NCBI RefSeq assembly: GCF_002078875.1
Contig: NC_034424.1
Coordinates: 5,936,793-6,000,792 of the forward strand
DNA from: Numida meleagris
Taxonomy: Eukaryota; Chordata; Aves; Galliformes; Numididae
Length of the DNA stretch: 64,000 nucleotides
Direction: 5' to 3'
Shown here: piece after piece, positions 20,966-33,600 of the stretch
How the letters are laid out: every line of letters begins with the position of its first letter
Position numbering within the stretch: position 1 is the first letter of the stretch
Position numbers and translations under genes: made by a program
The notes under the pieces: generated by a model
Databases searched by the model: none
The model's input: only the letters and a program-made list of their open reading frames with translations
What the model was told of the DNA's origin: nothing

Positions 20966-23900
20966 ACCTCTGATAAATTTGGGGCAACTGGATTTTCATC
21001 TGTCCATGTGCCCAAGCCTCTTTGTCCATGCAGGTCTGGTGGCTAACTCCAGCCTGAAGTATTTGGCTCTTTGTCCCTGAAGTTGGAAGTGGTTTTCAGG
21101 ACTGAAGTGAATGAAATCGCATTTTCAAAAGCCAAGGGGTTTGTTGTTAAAGCATGTGCATTGGTTCTCCAGAGGTCTGGCTCTAGTGCTGCTTGGGACA
21201 ACTGCTAATCTTCACTTTAGAGCAAAACAAAGCCAATATATTTACCTAATCTGGTGGCCAGCTGATGAATTGCTGTAGAAGTCAGACAAGTTGGTCTAAC
21301 GCTGTCACATGTTGCCTTCCTCAGGAATATTTCTTGCGCTTTGAGATGCGCTCTCTGGGATCCTATGCCAAATAACTGGACTCTGATATTTGTCTTCATT
21401 TCCTCCCTTCTTCAGACCCTTTAAAAAAGGGAGATTTGGCAGAGACTGTTTATGCAACCACGGCTGTGGGAAGGCTTCCCAGTGGATGTAGCAAAAAGGA
21501 GTTTCAGCTTTTAGGTCTGCATGAAGAACAGCCTTGTTAGCCTCTGAAGAACACAGCTGAAAGGAAAATCACCAAGCCAGGAGCAGCAGAAGCTGTAGCT
21601 TTGTTTTGCAGTCACACCCAGGGAGAAGCTGAAGTAATGGCTGATGAAGTGCCTCCAAAATACGTGCAGTATCAGGCAACTGGTGTTTGGTTCTCATAGC
21701 AGGCAAAGCTCAGCACTAAAGGCAGCTGAAAGCAATCCACTTCTCCTCGGAAGAATAGTTTTTTCCTTTTAATCAGCCTTGTTTAAAATGATTTCCTTTT
21801 TTAGTGCCTTCAATGGTCATTTGGGTTTGTCCCACAGGCAGCGAGCATTCACTCCCTAAGGATGGTGTAGGTCTGCAGACTTTAAAAGGACAAGCAATAG
21901 TCTGGCAAATGGAAACACTTCGATGGCATCTTGTTTGTACACAGAGCCTGCCATTCCCAGGGGCCACAAGGGAATAAAGAAAAGGATCAGCCTTTACCTG
22001 ATCCAGCAGCTAGAAGGAGCAACAGCTGCTTGGATCTGCTCCGACCTGAGAGAACTAGGAAAAAAACAGCAAATCAGATGGGCTGGGAGCCCTGGCCTCA
22101 CTGGGACAGTAGTCAGTGGGTCCATCCTGCCCTGGCACGGAGATCTGAATGAGAATTGAAACTGGATGAATTCAACTAATGTTGTGGAGGGAAAAACATG
22201 AATATACTCTACAAACTGGCTCTGAAAGCAGTGCTACTGGAATTGCGTTGCAAGACCCCAGGTACCTAATTAGCTGTACAGAGAGTCCCTGCCACAAGTT
22301 GGTGTTAATGAGCACTGTGTTGCAATCATTGCTTTCCCTGATCATATTTAACCCAGTTTGGAGGAAAAACCAAGATTCCTCTCTTTTCTTAGTCTTCTCC
22401 CATTCCCTGCATTTCGTACTGTGAGCTCAGAGAGGTAAGAGGCTCCAGCTTCCTCTCTCATTGGAACACCTTTTTTTTTCCTTCTTAAAAAGAATTTTAT
22501 GAAACCGCCTCCACTGATATTAAACCTTAAATAAAAGGGGGAAAATAAATCTTTTATAACTGCAACTGAAGGTACTCTTATTTTGTTTGACGCAGTGTCG
22601 TAAATGGGATTACAGGGACCTGCCCGAGCCACTCGTGTCTTCTCTCCCCCCTCATCTATTTGACAGTTTAACTCTTCTCATGTTCTTCCTGACAGAGTTT
22701 GGGTCCTAAGCCCTGCTCACTTAGTCGTAGGCTTGAATTTCCCTGTAGCAGTCTCAGATGAGCTAATGAAGTCAGTGCAGGCATGAGGCACGGCTTGATT
22801 TAGGCACAACTGAATTTGAAATGGATTTTCACGCTTCAGGGCACAAAGCAGCCCCTACCTCATGAGGTTATAAAGCAAATTCTTCTGTGGACAGGTTACT
22901 CCACAACTGCCCACCTTGTTTCTTCTGCAGCAGCTGATGTTGGCTGCTGTCTGAGATGGATGAGAAACAAGAAGGACCATGATCTGACCCCAGGAGGCAA
23001 ACGCATGCTTTGTGTGCTCTGAACGGCCTCTGGATGGCATCCAGAGCAGGACTGTTTCGCTTTTTCTAAAGGAATTGTGATGTTTTGTGAATGACGGTCA
23101 GGAGAGAAAGGGCCTGTTTTGTGCTGCAGGCTGCCATTAACAGCTGAGCAAAGTGATAGCAGAATGGCATAAGAGCATTTAGCCTTTAGTTTGCTGTGTT
23201 GTAAACCAGCCTGAATGATGCAAGCCGTGACTGAGGATTTATAGATGTAGAGCAAATGTTTGAGGAAGAAGCAGAATATAACTGTAATTCAATTAATTCT
23301 GGGAAGCCTAGAGCACAAGACATTTCTGTAGATACAGATCCTATACCAGGGTTGTAAGCCCTCTGCAGTGGTTATTTTCTATTTGACAGGATTCTTAATT
23401 AGGGGAAGAACGAAGCACACAGCAGGGTTCCTGCATTCACTTGTGATTAATCCTGGGAAGAGGAAGCAGGAGGTTGAGTTTGACTCTCACGTCCAGGGGA
23501 AATTCGCTCAGCTCTCTGGAAGAGGTCAAAAATCAGAGTAGGCAGCAGAATGGATCCTGCATAGAGCTGTGCACTGAGCTTCAAGCAGGCAAAACCTGTT
23601 CATCGATTTCCGTCTGGATCTCCTCTCACCAACCCCGTCCTGCTCACCGCTGTCTGTTGTGGGTCTAATCCCACCAGTGAAATCAGTTCTGATTTATGCA
23701 CTGGCAGGCGAAAGGTGCTGCAGGACATTTCTAGAATGGCTCAGGAATTTGTCGCCTCATGACAAGGTCTGGTGGCAGCCCCACAAACCAGGCTGTGTTG
23801 GAGCCACGTTTTTCCACGATGGGAACAGATGATGGCTTTTCACTGTTTTGATTCTGTCCATCTCTGAACAGAGAAGCCCAGTCCTGAGCCATGAGACTGT

Positions 23901-25074
23901 ACAAAGACCCATGGAAGTAGCCTCAGTGTGCTGCTGGGCACAGGTAGAGAAGATGTCAGTTTGCAGGAGCTGCAGTGTACTCATACGATAATGAATGTAG
24001 AATTGTCTTTCATTTGTTTACTGCATCCTTTTGATCTCCACAACAGGTTGCATTAGTGTTTTCTTTAATTGGCACATCAATTCCCTTGGCCTTGGATCGT
24101 TGCCTTGGAGATACACCAGAGACCTTGGGAGAACTGCTTATTACAGCAGCAGGTGTGCATAGTGCTGACCTGGGCAAGTCTGTGAGTCACCTGCCAGTGG
24201 CTTGTGTTGTAGGTGGCTGCATGAGTCACTGAAAACGAGGGGATCTCACAGTGGCCAGCTCCTGAAGGGCAACACTAATAATGCTGTTGGGTGTTTGCTG
24301 TTATGGTGCATCAACACCGTATGGTGGGAGGTTGGCAGTGCCAGGAAGGAGGGTGGGCTCCTCTGTCTATGAGGAGAGAAGCAGAGGGCATTGATAAACC
24401 CAGAGGGAAAAAATGTGATGGGGAAGGTGAGAAGAGATGCCAAAGGGGCAGTAGCAATGTGACATTTTGACATACAGAGATAGAGGTGATCCAACAGTCA
24501 GACGATGGGTTTTGTGCATCTCTGGGTAGCTCAATGCCTGGCAACCTCAGCAGCTGTGCAGATCAACCATAGGAACAACACATATGGTCTAGAAGATGGT
24601 TCCTGCATTTCTTCCCCCTGTTTCGTTCTCAGTGTGTTTGAGATCAGACACCTCTCATTAGCAGCAAGCTGAATCACAGGTAAGCCAAAGGGTGCACTTG
24701 CAAGAGGTCAGTTCCTCTGGGCAAGAGCCCAGGTGTTTATTCCATATACATATATCTATATCCACACGTGTGAGTGTGTATAACATGTATTTATGGGATC
24801 GATCCAGTATTCCATCATGATTTTTGCAGGCTTGTTTGTCACTGCAGTGACATCACCAAGACGGTTCAAACTGAGCAGAATTTTGAAACTTTAGTGCCAT
24901 CTTTGAGGCAAAGCAGGGGAATGTGTCATGATCTATGCAGGGATCCTGAAAATGTTACCTAAGCCCAGATTTTAAGGATTTATAGTGAGTTTTCTCCAAC
25001 CAAAAACACCCTAAAAGGGCTCGCTTGTCATTTTCAAAAATGGATGGATATCTCCTATAAATCCATGCCTGGTG

Positions 25075-25340
25075 CATCACAACATGCAATAGGGAGAAAT
25101 AAATATAACCAGGGGAGGTTCAGGTTGGATATTAGGGAAAATTTCTTCTCAGAAAGAGCAGGCAGGCGTTGGCACAGGCTGCCCTGGGAGGTGGTGGAGT
25201 CACCATCCCTGGAGGTGTTCAGGAACTGTGGAGATGTGGCACTGAGGGACGAGGCCATTGGGAATAGTGGGGATGAGTTGGGATTGGACTTGGGGACTTA
25301 AGAGATCATTTCCAACCTTAGCGATTCTATGAGTCTAAGA
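25075..25340 (+). mobile_element. CR1 LINE fragment, sense orientation
   Basis: Conserved CR1 3' sequence runs from about 25075. The degraded reverse-transcriptase tail reads [17 protein letters not shown] in the plus frame, followed by the CR1 3' region and a terminal ATTCTATGA motif at about 25324-25332. It is 5'-truncated, as CR1 copies usually are. Boundaries are approximate. Confidence 0.9.
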
Positions 25341-25824
25341 GTGTTAGAGGACAGGAATGGAAAAAGAAAGGGGGAAATGGTTTGTCCTTGCATGCGACAG
25401 TCTGACAACTCCCAAGCTTTAAGATGCCCTGGATGGAGAATTGCACTGCACAGCAACTTCTACAGCATTTTCAGTGCAAGCCTCTTGCCAGGGATGCTGC
25501 TCACGCTGTGTTGACCTCAAGTTCTGCTCAAGGCTGAGGAGGGACTGTTGGCCTCATGAGGCTGCCTGTATTTTATGGCTGGGTAGAGTTTTTTTCCAGG
25601 GCAGGAGTGCCTGTCTTGCTCTACTGAGTTCGTTTCCATTATCACGGAGAGAAGAAATCAGAAATCAGTAATTCTGGAGTGAAATCTTCCCAAGGGATGC
25701 TTCTTCCATGAAGGAGGAGCGCCAGGCCAACTTCCCCTGCATTTGCAGAAGGGAAAGGCTCTGACGGGACAGAAATCCCCACAATAGTCAAAGCTTCCTC
25801 ATCAAGGAGACAAAACTTTTAGAA

Positions 25825-26370
25825 ACATAGAATCATAAAGGATGGAAAAGACCTCTCAGATCCCCAAGTCCAACCCCAACCCATCCCACCATGCCCATTA
25901 ACCATGTCCCTCAGTGCCACATCTCCTTGGTTCTGGAACACCTCCAGGGACGGTGACTCCATTACTCCCTGGGCAGCCTGCGCCAGTTCGTCACCGTTCA
26001 TTTGGAGAAGAAATTTTCCCTTATACCCAACCTGAATCTCCCCTGGCACAACATGAGGCCATCCCCTCTCATCCTATCGCTGTTCCCTGGGAGCAGAGGC
26101 CGACCCCCACCTCACCACAACCTCCTGTCAGGGATTGCAGGGAGCAATGAGGTTTCCCCTCAGTCTCCTCCACACTGAACCATCCCAGCTCCCTCAGCCG
26201 CTCCCCACAGCGCTGTGCTCAGACCCTCGCAGCTCCGCTGCACATCTCCGGACACATTCCAGGGCTTCATTTCAGGGTCTTTCTTGCAGTGAGGGGCCAG
26301 AACCGAACACAGCACTGAAGTGCGGCCCCACCAGTGCCAGTGCAGAGGGACAATCCGCTCCCAGCCCCGC
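25825..26370 (-). mobile_element. CR1 LINE fragment, reverse orientation, next to the PRRC2B CpG island
   Basis: The element begins with the reverse-complement 3' end (ATAGAATCATAAAGGATGG). The minus strand reads the degraded frame GEIQVGYKGKFLLQMNG of the reverse-transcriptase tail, and further CR1 sequence continues to about 26370. At roughly 545 bp it is the longest copy in the window. It ends about 100 bp before the CpG-rich promoter of PRRC2B and about 300 bp before the likely start site. Confidence 0.9.
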
Positions 26371-26479
26371 AGACCCCACTACTTCTGATAGAAATGCCAT
26401 CCCCTTGAAGGGATCTCTGCAGCACGAACAGTTCGAGCACAGGGTGACCGAACCCGGTGAACGCTTTGGAGGCGCACGC

Positions 26480-27320
26480 AGCTGTGGAGCCCGTGTGTGC
26501 CACCTGGTGGGCAGGGGCTGGCGCTGGGTGACCTCACTGTCCCCTGCTCTCCGGACGCCTCCGTGAGAGACCCGCCCCGCCGGCTTTGAGGGACAGTCTC
26601 CCTCAGGGCTGCGCGGGAGCTGCGCGGAACCGGAGGCGGAGAGTAGGGCGGGGCGGACGCGGGGCCGCAGCTCGGCCCCTTTCTCTCCTCCTCCTCCGCC
26701 ATCTTGGCTCGGCCCTCAGCCGCCGCTCCGGCGGAGCTCTGCAGGGGGCGCTGTGAGGAGGGCGGCGGCGGCGGCGCGGTTCCCTCCCGCGCGGGATTGA
26801 CAGGCCGGGCCGGGGGAGGAGGAGGGAGAGGAGGGAGCGGCAGCGAGAACCCGTATCGCCCCGCATCCCGCCGCGCCATCCGCTGCCATCCGCCGCGCCC
26901 CGCGCCCATCGCCGTTCGGCACCCGGCTCCTCAGACGCTCCCGGCTCCCAGCCACCCCCGCAGGTGGGTATCGGGGGCCGGAGGCCGCGGCGGCCGCGGA
27001 TACTCGGGGCGGTGAGTGGGACCGGGGGCAGGCAAGGGGGGCGAGCGCGGGGGGGGGGTGGAGGAGAGGAGAAGGAGGAGGAGGAGGGAGGGGAGGGTGA
27101 GGGAAGGTGGGACGAGGCAGCCCTAAAATGGAGCCGGGGCCCAGCGGCTGCGGCACCCCGCGGCCCTTCCCCCTTCCCCCGGGCCTGCTCCCATCCCTGG
27201 GGCCGCCTCATTGTCCCCGAGCCGCCCCTGCCGTGAGGCCTGGGGCTGCGGGGCCCGCCCGGGCCGTGGGGCTGCTTAGGCCGCGGGGCTGGGGGCGGCC
27301 CTGAGGCTCGCGGCTTGTTT
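26480..27320 (+). promoter_or_regulatory. PRRC2B: PRRC2B CpG-island promoter
   Basis: CpG density and GC content rise abruptly here and fall again after about 27320. Within it are a GC box GGGCGGGGCGG at about 26646-26656, a pyrimidine-rich stretch at 26676-26697 that could serve as a TCT-type initiator, and a YY1 site GCCATCTTGG at 26698-26707. YY1 sites just downstream of the start are common in TATA-less housekeeping promoters, and no TATA box is seen. The likely start is near 26680-26700. Island limits are judged by eye. Confidence 0.85.
26685..27011 (+). other. PRRC2B: PRRC2B 5'UTR exon 1 (non-coding)
   Basis: This is the expected first exon between the initiator/YY1 region and the first strong donors. 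Two donors are possible: CAG before GTGGGT at 26964 and GCG before GTGAGTGGG at 27012. The second is the better match. The exon contributes only leader sequence because the homologous protein starts in the next exon. Its start is inferred from promoter elements. Confidence 0.6.
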
Positions 27321-30300
27321 GCTTCGCCGCCGTCTCGAGTGTGACACAAAGATATTTTTGTCGCGCTGCTGTGTGCGTCTCGGCAAAACAAGGAGGGGGA
27401 GGCTGGGGGGGGGGAGCATCCAGAAGGCTCTCGGTTGTTTTGTTGTGGTGCGGGAGCCTGCGAAAGGGTTACTGAGAGAGCTGAAATGCCGCCTGGTGCG
27501 AGGGGGGAGGGGGTTTCACCGAGGGACGGGGAGTGAGTTCGTGCTGGTGCTCGGGGAGTTCGGTGGGTGGGTTTGTAAAGGTGCTCTGTTGGAAGTTCTT
27601 CATCGTTGGGTTGCTGGGAGTGTGGCTGCTGCAAGCTGTGGGGTGGCTCTGAGCTGGGCCCTGGGCACTTTCAGCCCCGTGCAGGATTTGTTCAGCAGCG
27701 GTGGCTGTGAGCAAGCAGAGTTTTCTCGTTTTGTGTGAATACCAACAACCCCTTCATCTGTGGAATCAAACCTGGTTTGGGTGAGCAAGTTCTGGGTTTT
27801 GTTAGGAAAGTTGCTTTGATTTGCTCTGAGGGCTTTTCTGTTGTTTCCGTCTTCTGAACATCAGAAGGGCTGGATGGTCTTCTCAGGGTGGGCTTATCAA
27901 GCATTTGTGTCTTTGTCACCGGTGTTTGGGATGGTAACGTGATTAAGAAATGCTCAGGACCTCAGAAATTCTAGGGATAGGTAGTGAGTACAAGCAGGTT
28001 GCAGGGTTTGCATCATCAGCTGTAGTCAGCCCAGAGGGAAGGCATCCCACCCACTTCAAGACTGAATGGAGGTTTATACGGAATGTTTTGGCTTGTCTTA
28101 GCCCTTGCCATGTTGAAATGTGTTTTTCCCCTTAATTGAAATATGTAAATGTGCCTCAGTTCGATCAGGAGCTCGCCCAGGATCCTTGAGATCCTTGTGG
28201 GTCCATGGGTGATGCTGCTTCTTTCAGGGCTGTGGTCACAGAGGTTCTTCCTAGCTAGCAGAATCTATTTTGGGGGCACGCTAAACAAGACCTCTCCCGT
28301 ATGACCTCTTGGAAAAGGCGTAGTGCTTTCTTTTTATAGTTAAAAAGTTCAGATGGAAAAATCATACTGACAAAATCACAAATGCCGCTTGGGATTGGTG
28401 CTCTTTCTCTTAATTACACGATTCCTCAAATTGATTGCATTCCTCAGTCCAAATACATCTACTCTTAGCTGTGTGTTGGTTTTGTGCTTAATTGGATACA
28501 CGCATGGAATATAACTTGATTCCTTTATTTGTAGTCACTTGCACTGGTCTGGTTTTCTGCACGTCTTGAGTAGACAGCACGTCACATGTCTTAGGATGTT
28601 TCCAGTGTTCACTGATAAGGAAACCTGTCTGCAGGACTCGGACATCTTTCCTCTTTAAAATAAAAAAAGTAGTAAGCATAGGCATTTATACAGATTTCCA
28701 AAGCTGGCATTATATGGTGCTCGTCAAATACTTTGCATGGAAATTTTATTTATTTTTAGTTTATAAGAACTATTTTTTTTTTCAGGGGAGGAGCCCACTT
28801 TTTTTCCTAAATTCAGAGACATTTTTCTTTGGTCATACAGTATGTGTTTTGATAAACTGTTGGCTTTTCTCTATTTTTGTATGTGCATGAGAGCTAAAAA
28901 ATGAAACTTGGCCAACCTAGCTGAAGTGGGAACAGTAAGTAAGTAGCCCATACGAATACTGGAAAGCAGAGGCAGGATTTAAAAATGTCTTAGTTTTAAT
29001 AAATATGAGTAATATTTCTAAAGATCCTTAATAAAAGGATTTAACTTCTGTAGTGACGTTTTAATAAAACCTTTTATTAAAGCTTTCTGTAGTACCTAAC
29101 TTCAAAGGCTCATTTACTCAAGCAGCCTGCTCTTAAAAGAAGGGCTGGCATTAGTCTGTGTTTTGCTTGAGCCTGACGCAGCATGCCCTGGTACCTGAGT
29201 GTCGGTATAAAGATGAGTCCTCGGTTCTGTGTGCAGAGAACTGGTGCTCTTTGCACAGCTCCTGTGCGGTGTCCTGCAGGCTGTCCAGTACGAGGTGCTG
29301 CTGGCGAACATCAGGACCGTGGTTTTGGCATGTCTTCTAGTGCCTCCAGTCTGCCTGAGCTGTACAACGCAGGGCCTGTTAGATTATCCACGACAGGATC
29401 CCCACCTGCTTAACATTCAGAAGTGTGAGTTGCTCAAGGCCTTCATTATACTCACCTGAGTAATTGGAAGTATTTGAAGGCAAGCTGGGCTGACTTTTAG
29501 GTGCTGCTGCACTGGAAATAATAGTGTAGATTTTTATTTCATGATGTTACTCTGTACAAAGAGATTTGGCTCTAGTGGGGTTTCCACTTGTAATTGCATG
29601 TTTTCTTGCAGGAATAGAAGCGATATGAACAGGGAAAACTTGCTGAATGTAGGATAGTATTTAGGGAGAGGGTTTATTGCAAGGACTGCAATTCTGTGCT
29701 CACCCCTTCTCTTTACTATGTTCCTTCTGTGTTCTGCCACCTGGCAGTGCTTGTGATGTCTCGGTATTGCTCTTGCTCTTCTTGCTATTCATACCTTGTA
29801 AGTGGGTTTTGTTTTTCATGTGGCACTGACTCATTCTCCTAATAGGTCGGTAATTTCACAGCTCCTTATCGCTAGTTTGTCACTTGGAACAGAAGAAATG
29901 CAGTCAGGTATCATCAGGCACTGAGGTGAAAGCACTGCAAACAGGTAAAAGCTGGGGGATGTGCAGTTCTCTTTTTCAGCAGAGCTGCTCTTTCTAACTG
30001 TTGAAATCAAGTGGCTTTGTTATGACAGTCATGATAGCATATGCCTGGAAAGCACCTTATGAAGGAGGGCTCGCAGCTGGGTGTGCCTGGTTTGCTTAAA
30101 GAAATGTTCTCTCCCACAGGAGAAAAATGGGGCTGAAGCAAAAGATCTTGTTATCATGTTAAGCGTTGCTGAAATTGCTTGGCTTTAGTTAGTAGCTTGT
30201 GCTAGCATTCAGGTTGTTCTGTGCGTGTACATGCTTCCTCTGCAAAGATAACTGAGAAACGAACGAGCCTGCTAGGAAGCAAGTAGCTGTAAATCCTGTG

Positions 30301-30597
30301 TGCTTTGTGTTGGTTTCCTCTGGAAGCACTGGGACTGTAACTCAGGTGGGCTGGGGGCTGGTGTGGTAGCACTGCATTGCTCCTTGTCTACCTGTGGCAT
30401 TGGTTTGTGCTGAAGCTGCTTGGCTTGCTGTGCTGTAGGGTCTGTGAGGACAGCAGGAGGTGTGGGGGTGCTAAGAGGTGTGTGTGGCATTCTGAAGGGG
30501 GTCACTGTGCTTGTTCAGTGCCTGGTTCTGAACACTGACACTTCCAGGAAGGTGCTGGTGAGCTAGAAGGGATGACAGAGCTCACTGTTGCATCTTT

Positions 30598-30658
30598 CAG
30601 AATTACAGAATCTAGATTGGGAAAGACCTTCCAAGATCATGGAGTCCAACCATCTTAA
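30598..30658 (-). mobile_element. Short CR1 LINE 3'-end fragment (reverse)
   Basis: The pattern CAGAATTACAGAATC, then the motifs GGGAAAGACCTTCCAAGATCAT and GAGTCCAACC, is the reverse of a CR1 3' end. Only about 60 bases are recognisable, inside PRRC2B intron 1. Confidence 0.7.
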
Positions 30659-33600
30659 GAGACTATAGGCATTAATTTATGGAGGACTGCTGAAAGCAGT
30701 CTTGCTTTGGTTGCAAGTAATGGCAGGATTTGGAACAGGCAGAAGTGAAAGAGGAGGGCTGGTGGGTCAGACTTTAAGTATGGAGGCTTAAAAAGGAAAC
30801 ACAAGGGCAAGCAACTGAAGACTTGCTTAATGGCACAGTAGGGTATGGCCAAGAGGACTGCTTTATTGCAGTGCAGTACTTGAAATGTACAGGGGACTTG
30901 GATTAGCTGCTGGGAGCATCCTCAGTAGGCTTTGAATTTCAGGTGAGTGGCACAAAGAGGAGCAGACTGCAGTATTCACAGAGATGGCATCCTCTTGGGA
31001 GGGATTTGGTGGAGGAGTCCTTCCTGGGTTGCTTTTTAGATGTTTTGAGCACCACATTTGGTGTTAATGGTGCTGCAAAGAGCAAACAGGTTTGGAGAGC
31101 TCGTGTTGGGACTTCACCTCCCACAGGCACTTTTTGTGTGGGAATACAGTGATTTTTTTTTTTTTGGAAGCGTTCTGCAGTGGGGTAGGTTCTTCAGCTG
31201 TTCCTACCTGTATGTGGGCTGGGAGCCCTGTAGAAAAGCCTTGTGTGCTCTTGTTCTGAGTTTGGAGTGGGCTGTGAAGCCGGCACGGGAGTAGGGGCTT
31301 GTTTGAGAAATGTTTCTTAATGGTTGAAATAGTATGAAGTATGGTCTTATCTTTTTCTTAAATAAGCCAAGAATCAAGCACCCACCTAGCAACCGAAACT
31401 TAGTGGCCAATCGTTCAGGAGTGAATTCACCAGACTCAAGCCTTACTACATCGTTAGTGTTCTGCATCTGGACAAAGTGTTGCTTTTAGTGATGGCTGCA
31501 ATCCTGCTGTAGTAAAGGCGGTGTGTGGAGTTGGCAGCGTTCTTCTCCCAGCATGCTGGCTTGCTCCTACAGAGTTCCCCTGGCCCAGAGCTTTGTGCTG
31601 CTCCTGGCTGTGCATGTGAGGAGGGCAGGGTGATTTGGAGAGTGGCTTCCAGCCCCGCAAAGTCAGAGGTGGAGGGTCTGTTTCTTGCTCTGCCACTCAG
31701 CAGAGCTGCATAGTTCTGTAGTGTCATTTTGCTATCTGGAAAACACGAGAGATGACACTTACACACCTTGCCAGTTATGCACTGAAAATATCTATGTAAA
31801 TCAAAGCATCTGTGAAATGCTTTTGCTTCCTGTCCAGCTCGGCATAGTCCAGATGTTCTGTGCATGGTCTGAGTGGCATTGTTCTCCAGAAGAGCGTTAC
31901 AACCTCTCCTTGCTTCAGAGTACTGAGCCACGCTGCACTTCAGAGTACTGAGCAAAACTGCACGTAACGATGCAGTTTTTTCCCACTTTGTACCTGTGTC
32001 CTTTTCCCAGCAGATTCTTTTTAGCATTCTCAGCATTCATTTGTAGTGCAAATGGCTCCTATGAATAGGAGTCCAGTAAGAAGGGTTGCTGTGAAATGCT
32101 GCATTGCCCTGGTATTGTTAAAACCGGAGAACCTCAAGGAATACTTTCTTGGAAGCTTCAGCATCTGCAGTGTAAGTGAACTGCAGGCTTGTCTGAACTG
32201 CTTGTAATCTTATTAATGGTTTGAACCCGCCGTGTCAGTCTCGATGGCTGTGGGAAGTGGGTGAAATCTGATAGAGAAAGATCTATTCAGACTTTGCCAG
32301 GGCAGCTCTGTGCCCTGCAGTGTGGTGTTGGTGCTGGGCTGGCTGCAGAGCTGCCTGCCAGAGGAGCTCTGTCAGCGCTCGGGGAAGGAACGGGTCTGGA
32401 CAGACTGGCTCTGCTGGGTCTTGTGGGAGCCTCTCCATGCGTGCACTGAGGGATTGGCGTTTGCAGTTTGATAGCATTGCGTTATGTCTTTAGTCTTTGT
32501 GAAGATCAACTTCTGTGCTTAACCTGATTGGGAGCTGAAGTCGGCAGCTGGTCTGAAAGCATGGCGAGGTGTTCCCAAAGCCTAGACTAGGTGCAGTGAG
32601 GCATGCTGGCACAAGGTGAGCTGCCACCTCCCCATTGCAGTGTGATCCTTCCTTCCCAAGGCAGAGAAAACAGAACTGTTTACTCAACAACTGATGGCAT
32701 TTGTGTGGAAGAAGCTTTCTTTGTTTCTGAGAAAACGTAACCCTGAAGACTGCCAGCTCTGCTCTGGTTTCACCTCCTGGATCTGTGACATCTCTGGTCT
32801 CTTGTTTGCTCTAAAACCTGTGTTCGCATGGAGGTGAAGTAAGTTCCTTAGCATGGGACCAGATGAAGGATGTGTGAAATGCTCTTTGCCACTTCACTGG
32901 GAGAACATATGTGTGGTTGCTCTTGAGAAGGCATCTGTTCCCTGGCAGCAGCCCGGATTGCAGTCCTCTGGCTTGTCCCTTGCTCTGGTTGTGTCAGGCT
33001 CTTCCAAGGTGAGCCGGGGGGGGGCAGACAGCATGCTTCAGCTCTTGCTGTATCTCACCTTGGATAGATGGGTATTCTTAATGTGTCTACTGAAAGCCTG
33101 CGTGGCAGGAATTTGAGGAGTTCATGTGCATGACTGACATAATTTTACAGCCTTAAAATGCAGTGGTTTGGTTTAGTTGTTAGCAGTGGAAGTGTTTGCC
33201 AGCTTGGAGCCAGATGTGGTGACTTGAGCTGCCTGTCAGTCGGAAGGACTTGATGCAATGACCTGAGAACTTATGTGGGTGACTTCTCTACCCCTGTGGG
33301 CTTCTCTGAAGCGCTGGGCAGAATTGGGTCCACTTGGTACCTGAGGGTGGTCTCTTCCACTGAAGGAAACACCATTCTAGACCTTCCAGATGTTGCTGCA
33401 ATATATTCCTTCCTGTTTTGATTTCTTTTTTTTTTTTGGCACTTAGCTCCTTCATGATTTTACTCAAGAACTGCTTTCCTTAAGATTCTTAGCAGCTCAG
33501 GTTTGTGTGGCTCTTAGATGCAGAGCAGGGTCAAGGATGTGCAGGGAGGCAGGGACAGACACCTGAGCTCTGGGACCTGTGTTGCTGCCTGCAGTGTTAC

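Larger units (their letters stand above)
12526..26479. other. Intergenic region between PLPP7 and PRRC2B (14 kb)
   Basis: No gene is supported here. The frames are short and mostly overlap in several phases. The region holds a run of C at 13807-13817, a 45-bp tandem repeat at 14380-14476, a homeodomain-motif inverted repeat at 19279-19305, a 29-bp tandem repeat at 20466-20530, and CR1 fragments at 20905-20965, 25075-25340 and 25825-26370. A non-coding transcript cannot be excluded from sequence alone. Confidence 0.6.

Noticed and set aside
26603..27634. A 343-codon open frame on the minus strand across the CpG island
   Set aside because: It is Pro/Arg/Ser-rich low-complexity translation of GC-rich DNA, runs antisense through the promoter and first exon, and matches no family. 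Long chance frames are expected in CpG islands.
28750..28759. A perfect MEF2 consensus in PRRC2B intron 1
   Set aside because: It is isolated in AT-rich DNA with no neighbouring muscle motifs, at the rate expected by chance.
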